This document shows, piece by piece, positions 6,194-9,194 of a DNA stretch of 9,194 bases. Each line of letters begins with the position of its first letter. Positions within the stretch are counted from its first letter, which is position 1. The DNA is from Alphaproteobacteria bacterium (lineage in GTDB: Bacteria; Pseudomonadota; Alphaproteobacteria; Caulobacterales; Parvularculaceae), in assembly GCA_030428745.1 (NCBI GenBank), contig JAUIEG010000070.1, forward strand, positions 1-9,194, read 5' to 3'. Under the pieces are notes generated by a model that saw only the letters and a program-made list of their open reading frames with translations, made no database searches and was not told the DNA's origin. The translations under genes were made by a program, and so were the position numbers.

Positions 6194-6925
6194 ATGAGCC
6201 AGTCCCAACCAGCGCCGCCCTTCACCGTCCGCATCGTGCCCGTGACGCCCTTCCAGCAGAATTGCTCGATCATCCGAGCGCCAAACGGCAAGGCGGCGGT
6301 AGTCGATCCCGGCGGTGAGCCGGAGAAAATTCTTGCAGCCGCGAAAGAGTTCGACGCCGAAATCGAACAGATCTGGATCACCCATGGTCATCTCGACCAT
6401 GCGGGCGGCGCCATGGCGGTCAAGCGCGCTACCGGCGCCCCGATTATCGGTCCGCACAAGGAAGATACATTCTGGCTCGACGAAATCGCCGATCACTGGG
6501 CGCAATACGGCCATCCCGGCATGGGCGAGAATTGCGCGCCGGATAAATGGCTCGATGACGGTGACGAAGTCGAGCTTGAAGGGCTGAAATTTTATGTCGT
6601 CACGACGCCCGGGCACACGCCCGGCCATGTGGTGCTCTACAACAAGGACGCCAATATCGCTTTTGTGGGCGATGTCCTGTTCGCAGGCTCCATCGGGCGA
6701 ACGGATTTCCCCCGCGGCGATCATGACACGCTGATCAATTCCATTACGCAGAAACTATGGCCATTGGGCGACGTGCAATTCGTGCCGGGTCACGGGCCCG
6801 CCTCCACTTTCAACCGCGAGCGCCAGTCCAACCCGTTTGTTGGCGACAGCGTCACCGGCTATGGCGGCGCCGAAACAAAACCGGCGAATGAGATGGATCA
6901 GAAACTGTCCAAGCGCTGGCAGTGA
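6194..6925 (+). CDS. gloC: Type II glyoxalase, hydroxyacylglutathione hydrolase GloC (YcbL type)
   Basis: A 243-residue metallo-beta-lactamase-fold hydrolase that cleaves S-lactoylglutathione to lactate and glutathione in methylglyoxal detoxification. All metal ligands are visible: His64, His66, Asp68 and His69 in THGHLDHAGG, His141 in TPGHTPGH, Asp160 in VGDVLF, and His200 in PGHGP. The stretches IGPHKEDTFWL, CAPDKWLDDGDEV, GRTDFPRGDHDTL and RERQSNPFVG match E. coli YcbL rather than the longer GloB, which carries an extra C-terminal helical domain. Of two close ATGs (6188 and 6194) I favour 6194, because the AGG at 6184-6186 is seven bases away. An in-frame ATG at 6083 lies inside the thioesterase gene and can be discarded. 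It is the last gene of the co-directional group and converges on the CxxCH gene 6 bases later. Confidence 0.92.
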   Translation: MSQSQPAPPFTVRIVPVTPFQQNCSIIRAPNGKAAVVDPGGEPEKILAAAKEFDAEIEQIWITHGHLDHAGGAMAVKRATGAPIIGPHKEDTFWLDEIADHWAQYGHPGMGENCAPDKWLDDGDEVELEGLKFYVVTTPGHTPGHVVLYNKDANIAFVGDVLFAGSIGRTDFPRGDHDTLINSITQKLWPLGDVQFVPGHGPASTFNRERQSNPFVGDSVTGYGGAETKPANEMDQKLSKRWQ

Positions 6926-6931
6926 GGTTTT

Positions 6932-7447
6932 TCAGTCAGCGAGCTTCACCGAAAACGTCCTGAAATAAACCCGGTCGCCAAATGACGACATATCGTTATT
7001 GGCTCCGTTCACCGCGGCGTAAAAAACAATCTCGCCGTCGGCGTCATCATCCACGTCTTCCGGCGCTGTCCAGGTCACTGTCCAGCTAACGCCTTCTTTC
7101 GCCGGAAGCGGCGCCGTTGAACGCACATCCTGTTCGTTCGCTTCCGTCCCTTTTTTGGCGTGATGGAAAGCGCCGGCGCTGGCGCTCAACAAAAAACCGG
7201 CGATCTCAGCGCCGCTTGGCGCGAAATGAAGCGTCAGTTTATAGGTTTCATCGGGCTCCACCGTTTCCGGCAGACCATCAAGCGACACAAGGGCGGAATT
7301 TTCTTCCGCCTCGAAGTCAAAATGACAGGTGGCGCAGCTTTGCGCGCCATTGAGGTCGTCAGCACCCCAGGGGGCGCCTTCGGGATAGGCGAACGCCGCA
7401 CCCGCTAAAACTGCAGCCGCGCTTGTCATGCTGAAAAGCGTTTTCAT
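6932..7447 (-). CDS. Exported CxxCH protein with a reeler/choice-of-anchor-V-like domain
   Basis: A 171-residue periplasmic or surface protein. Residues 1-20 form a signal peptide (AAAVLAGAAFA, cleavage before Tyr21). Near the new N-terminus is a single Cys38-Ala-Thr-Cys41-His42 motif, suited to covalent heme c or another metal. The rest looks like an all-beta domain: an EPDETYKLTLHFAP strand, IAGFLLSASAGAF, VSWTVTWTAPED and IVFYAAVNGANND, ending with GDRVYFRTFSV. This order resembles the choice-of-anchor V/reeler-like proteins that also follow a CxxCH motif. I see no obvious distal Met ligand, so an ordinary electron-transfer cytochrome is doubtful. Its start lies 5 bases after the stop of the propeller gene, so the two are almost certainly cotranscribed and may work together outside the cytoplasm. 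Function unknown. Confidence 0.82.
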   Translation of the reverse strand: MKTLFSMTSAAAVLAGAAFAYPEGAPWGADDLNGAQSCATCHFDFEAEENSALVSLDGLPETVEPDETYKLTLHFAPSGAEIAGFLLSASAGAFHHAKKGTEANEQDVRSTAPLPAKEGVSWTVTWTAPEDVDDDADGEIVFYAAVNGANNDMSSFGDRVYFRTFSVKLAD

Positions 7448-7452
7448 GGCGG

Positions 7453-8451
7453 CTAATCCGTCACCGGCGGATCGACAATGGCGCGGCCCACATAGTTTGT
7501 GTCCGTGCCGAACCAGACAGCCCCGGTTGGCGCGTAATAATGCATATGGCGAATGCTGCCGCCGCCCGAAGGCACATTTGTCTCGGAGAAGAACTCCTCC
7601 GTTTCCGGATCAAAGCCGGTAAAGACATTCGGCTCGACGCCGGTGGCGACCATCCAGATACGGCCCTGGCCGTCAGTCGCCATGCCATAGGGGCGTGCGC
7701 CCTCGCCTTGCGGCATCGTCCATTCCTCAAACTTTTTCGTTTTCGGATTGTAAACGCCAAGCACGCCCTTTGCGTAATCGCCGTACCAGACACGTCCATC
7801 GGCGGTCACTTCGACCCGTCGCGGGCGCGCCTCCTCGCGAGGCAGTTCAATTTCCGTGAGCTCAAGCGTTTCAGGATCGACATGCGCAAGCTTGTTGGTT
7901 CCGAAAAGATCGGCCCAGACCGATCCGTCGGGCGCAATCTTGATTCCATAAGGACGCGAGCGCTCGGTTTTCGACGGGATCAAATCCACTTCACGGCTTT
8001 CAACATTGAGGCGGCCGATGAAATTGCCACCCTGCACTGTAAACCAGATGTTCTCTTCGGCTTCATCGAAGATGAGCGTATGCGGATCGCGCGCCGCTGC
8101 ATCCGGCATGACGATTTCCTCGATCTCTTTCGTCTTCGGATCGAACCGTCCAATCAGCGCGTTGCGGTTGCCGGCGTACCAGACAATTCCATCAGAGCCG
8201 ACGATCAGATTATGCGGGCCCGATCCTTCTTTCAGATCGACCTTGTAAATTTCGCCCGTATCCGTGTTGAGATTGGCGAGATAGCCGGTCCGCTGGCCAA
8301 CAAACCAAACCGAATTGGCGCTCTCCGCATAGGGGTCGCGGGGGCGCGAACTCTCATAAGGAACTTCCCACTCGCGGATGTCGACCATGTCGGCAGCGAA
8401 CACAGGGGAAAGGAGCGCGCATAGCGCCGCACCAGCTTTGACAAGCTTCAT
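7453..8451 (-). CDS. Exported Vgb-like seven-bladed beta-propeller
   Basis: A 332-residue periplasmic protein of the virginiamycin B lyase (Vgb, streptogramin lyase-like) family. Residues 1-19 are a signal peptide ending PVFA. Seven repeats are seen, each with a Trp two residues into a [SGNRA]-[VI]-W motif: Trp49, 91, 136, 179, 222, 266 and 313, spaced 42-47 residues. The strands between carry the usual D-P-x-T-x-x-hydrophobic turn (DPKTKEI, DPETLEL, DPETEEF). Family names come from an antibiotic-resistance enzyme, but most exported relatives have no proven lyase activity, and I cannot confirm the catalytic residues. A sensor, lactonase or binding role is as likely. A strong ribosome site GGGAGG (8463-8458) lies six bases before the ATG. 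The paired downstream CxxCH gene suggests a joint extracytoplasmic redox or oxidation role. Confidence 0.88.
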   Translation of the reverse strand: MKLVKAGAALCALLSPVFAADMVDIREWEVPYESSRPRDPYAESANSVWFVGQRTGYLANLNTDTGEIYKVDLKEGSGPHNLIVGSDGIVWYAGNRNALIGRFDPKTKEIEEIVMPDAAARDPHTLIFDEAEENIWFTVQGGNFIGRLNVESREVDLIPSKTERSRPYGIKIAPDGSVWADLFGTNKLAHVDPETLELTEIELPREEARPRRVEVTADGRVWYGDYAKGVLGVYNPKTKKFEEWTMPQGEGARPYGMATDGQGRIWMVATGVEPNVFTGFDPETEEFFSETNVPSGGGSIRHMHYYAPTGAVWFGTDTNYVGRAIVDPPVTD

Positions 8452-8549
8452 TTCAAACCTCCCAGCCTCCCCCGGGTTATGGCGCGTTCATACCATATGC
8501 CGCCCCCGGAGACGCCAGAAGCGAGATAAAACTTTCGTTAGTTTGCGGT
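8452..8549 (-). promoter_or_regulatory. Leader and promoter region of the propeller/CxxCH operon
   Basis: These 98 bases separate the SRPBCC stop from the propeller start and must hold the promoter if the two units are separate. Two GGGAGG-type runs lie close together at 8458-8463 and 8466-8471, the nearer one being the ribosome site. I could not pick out a convincing -35/-10 pair or a terminator for the upstream gene. Confidence 0.4.
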
Positions 8550-8969
8550 TTAACTCGTCACACGCCTCAGCCTCTGGAAGTGCTCATCCCAGCCGGTGTC
8601 ATGATTGGCCGCCATGCCGAACGGATCATCCTTGAAGTTATCCCACCCGTCATGGACAAGCGTGAGGATCGTACCGCCTTTCGCCTCTTCAAGCGTCCAG
8701 GTGCAGGTGGTTTCCACCTCCTGCAAAAAAGGATGCGTGAAAGTGTGGACGAGCCGTTCGGGCTTTTTCATTTCCAGCACTTTTCCCCAGCACATGCGCT
8801 GACCTTCCTTGCCCGGACTGTTGGTCAGCAACGCCCAATCGCCGCCTTCCTCCAGATCCGTTTCGCCCTGATGGAACCACAACGCCAGCTTGTCCGCCTT
8901 GGTCAGGAATTTCCACACATGCTCCGGCGGGGCTTTCAGAAATACGGTTTTGACGATCTTCGTGCTCAT
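8550..8969 (-). CDS. SRPBCC (AHSA1-like) domain protein
   Basis: A 139-residue soluble protein with the helix-grip fold of the Aha1-C/START-like superfamily, which forms a deep hydrophobic pocket. The family hallmarks are present: the opening TKIVKTVFLKAPPEHVWKFL, then KLALWFHQGETDLEEGG, WGKVLEMKKPERLVHTF, the strand TTCTWTLEEAKGGTILTLVHDGW, and the final helix containing GWDEHFQRL. The ligand is unknown. The ATG at 8969 overlaps the stop of the upstream ArsR-type gene as ATGA, so the two are translationally coupled. Such ArsR/SRPBCC pairs are frequent in bacteria, with the repressor usually controlling its own operon. Confidence 0.93.
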   Translation of the reverse strand: MSTKIVKTVFLKAPPEHVWKFLTKADKLALWFHQGETDLEEGGDWALLTNSPGKEGQRMCWGKVLEMKKPERLVHTFTHPFLQEVETTCTWTLEEAKGGTILTLVHDGWDNFKDDPFGMAANHDTGWDEHFQRLRRVTS

Positions 8970-9194
8970 GATGTTGTCTCCACGACGTTTTTGAGTTGGG
9001 CGAGGCGGTCATCCCAGAAGCGGTCGAAGTAATTCAGCCACTCGGCGGCGGTCTTCAGCGCTTGCGGGTTGAGGCGGTTGATGCGTTCACGGCCCTTTGT
9101 CTCGACCGAAATCACGCCGCCCTCCTTCAGGATGGCGAGATGTTTCGCGACGGCTGGCCGCGTCATATCGAACTCAGAGGCGATGTCGGCGATG
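8966..9194 (-). CDS. ArsR-family winged-helix repressor, N-terminus cut by window edge
   Basis: Only the last 75 residues are visible; the frame stays open to the right edge, so the ATG at 9166 is an internal Met and not the start. The visible part begins IADIASEFDMTRPAVAKHL, a clear helix-turn-helix with recognition helix TRPAVAKHLAIL. The wing LKEGGVISVETKGRERINRL follows, then a C-terminal helix with EWLNYFDRFWDDRLAQL that is typical of the ArsR subgroup encoded with SRPBCC proteins. No metal-binding Cys motif such as CVC is seen in the visible part, so a metal sensor is not indicated. It probably represses its own operon; the promoter lies outside the window. It shares ATGA with the SRPBCC start. 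Confidence 0.9.
   Translation of the reverse strand, partial: IADIASEFDMTRPAVAKHLAILKEGGVISVETKGRERINRLNPQALKTAAEWLNYFDRFWDDRLAQLKNVVETTS

Noticed and set aside
6900..6960. Bidirectional terminator between gloC and the CxxCH gene
   Set aside because: Only short imperfect stems are found around the GGTTTTT run; no hairpin followed by a T-tract in either direction.
7540..8424. A 294-codon + strand open frame opposite the propeller gene
   Set aside because: It mirrors a gene with a clear signal peptide, seven Trp-marked repeats and a strong ribosome site. Its own product resembles no family and is Arg/His-rich in the manner of antisense frames in GC-rich DNA.
7453..8451. Reading the propeller gene as a streptogramin resistance gene
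   Set aside because: The fold matches the family, but the lyase catalytic residues cannot be confirmed and most exported relatives are not resistance enzymes.
8526..8545. Weak AAACT/AGTTT inverted repeat as a terminator for the SRPBCC gene
   Set aside because: The stem is only five mostly A-T pairs and no proper T-tract follows on the - strand.

Overview
The window looks like a chromosomal piece of a GC-rich alphaproteobacterium. The signs are a biliverdin-type phytochrome with an HWE histidine kinase, a yqeY-like gene divergent from carA, an ArsR/SRPBCC pair, a VPLPA-type sorting tail and a promoter resembling those read by the alphaproteobacterial stress sigma factor EcfG. The genus cannot be told from the sequence alone. 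There are eleven protein genes, two of them cut by the window edges. I saw no rRNA, tRNA, CRISPR array or insertion sequence.

Left part (1-4008): the C-terminal 708 residues of a hybrid bacteriophytochrome (GAF-PHY-HWE kinase-receiver) run into the left edge. It converges on a GatB/YqeY-domain gene, and the two stop codons overlap in the tetramer TTAA. A 243-base divergent spacer with several palindromes separates the YqeY gene from carA, the glutaminase subunit of carbamoyl phosphate synthase. No carB is present in the window.

Middle (4009-6925): a clearly AT-richer exported protein with a VPLPA-CTERM tail sits 9 bases past carA on the other strand. A probable four-gene operon follows on the + strand: hemerythrin HHE protein, an 80-residue three-helix membrane protein, a PaaI-type hotdog thioesterase and the GloC-type glyoxalase II. 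The operon is preceded by a GGAAC-N16-TGTT element that fits an EcfG promoter and is well placed for the hemerythrin gene.

Right part (6932-9194, all on the - strand): an ArsR-family repressor cut by the right edge overlaps an SRPBCC/AHSA1 gene by ATGA. Next comes an independent two-gene unit coding for an exported seven-bladed Vgb-like propeller and an exported protein with one CxxCH motif.

Most of this is ordinary accessory and housekeeping DNA. The points of most interest are: a possible link between a light-sensing HWE/FAT-GUY-type kinase and an EcfG-like promoter nearby; the foreign-looking sorted protein beside an orphan carA; and the propeller plus CxxCH pair, which may be an undescribed periplasmic module. 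No obviously new large system is visible.
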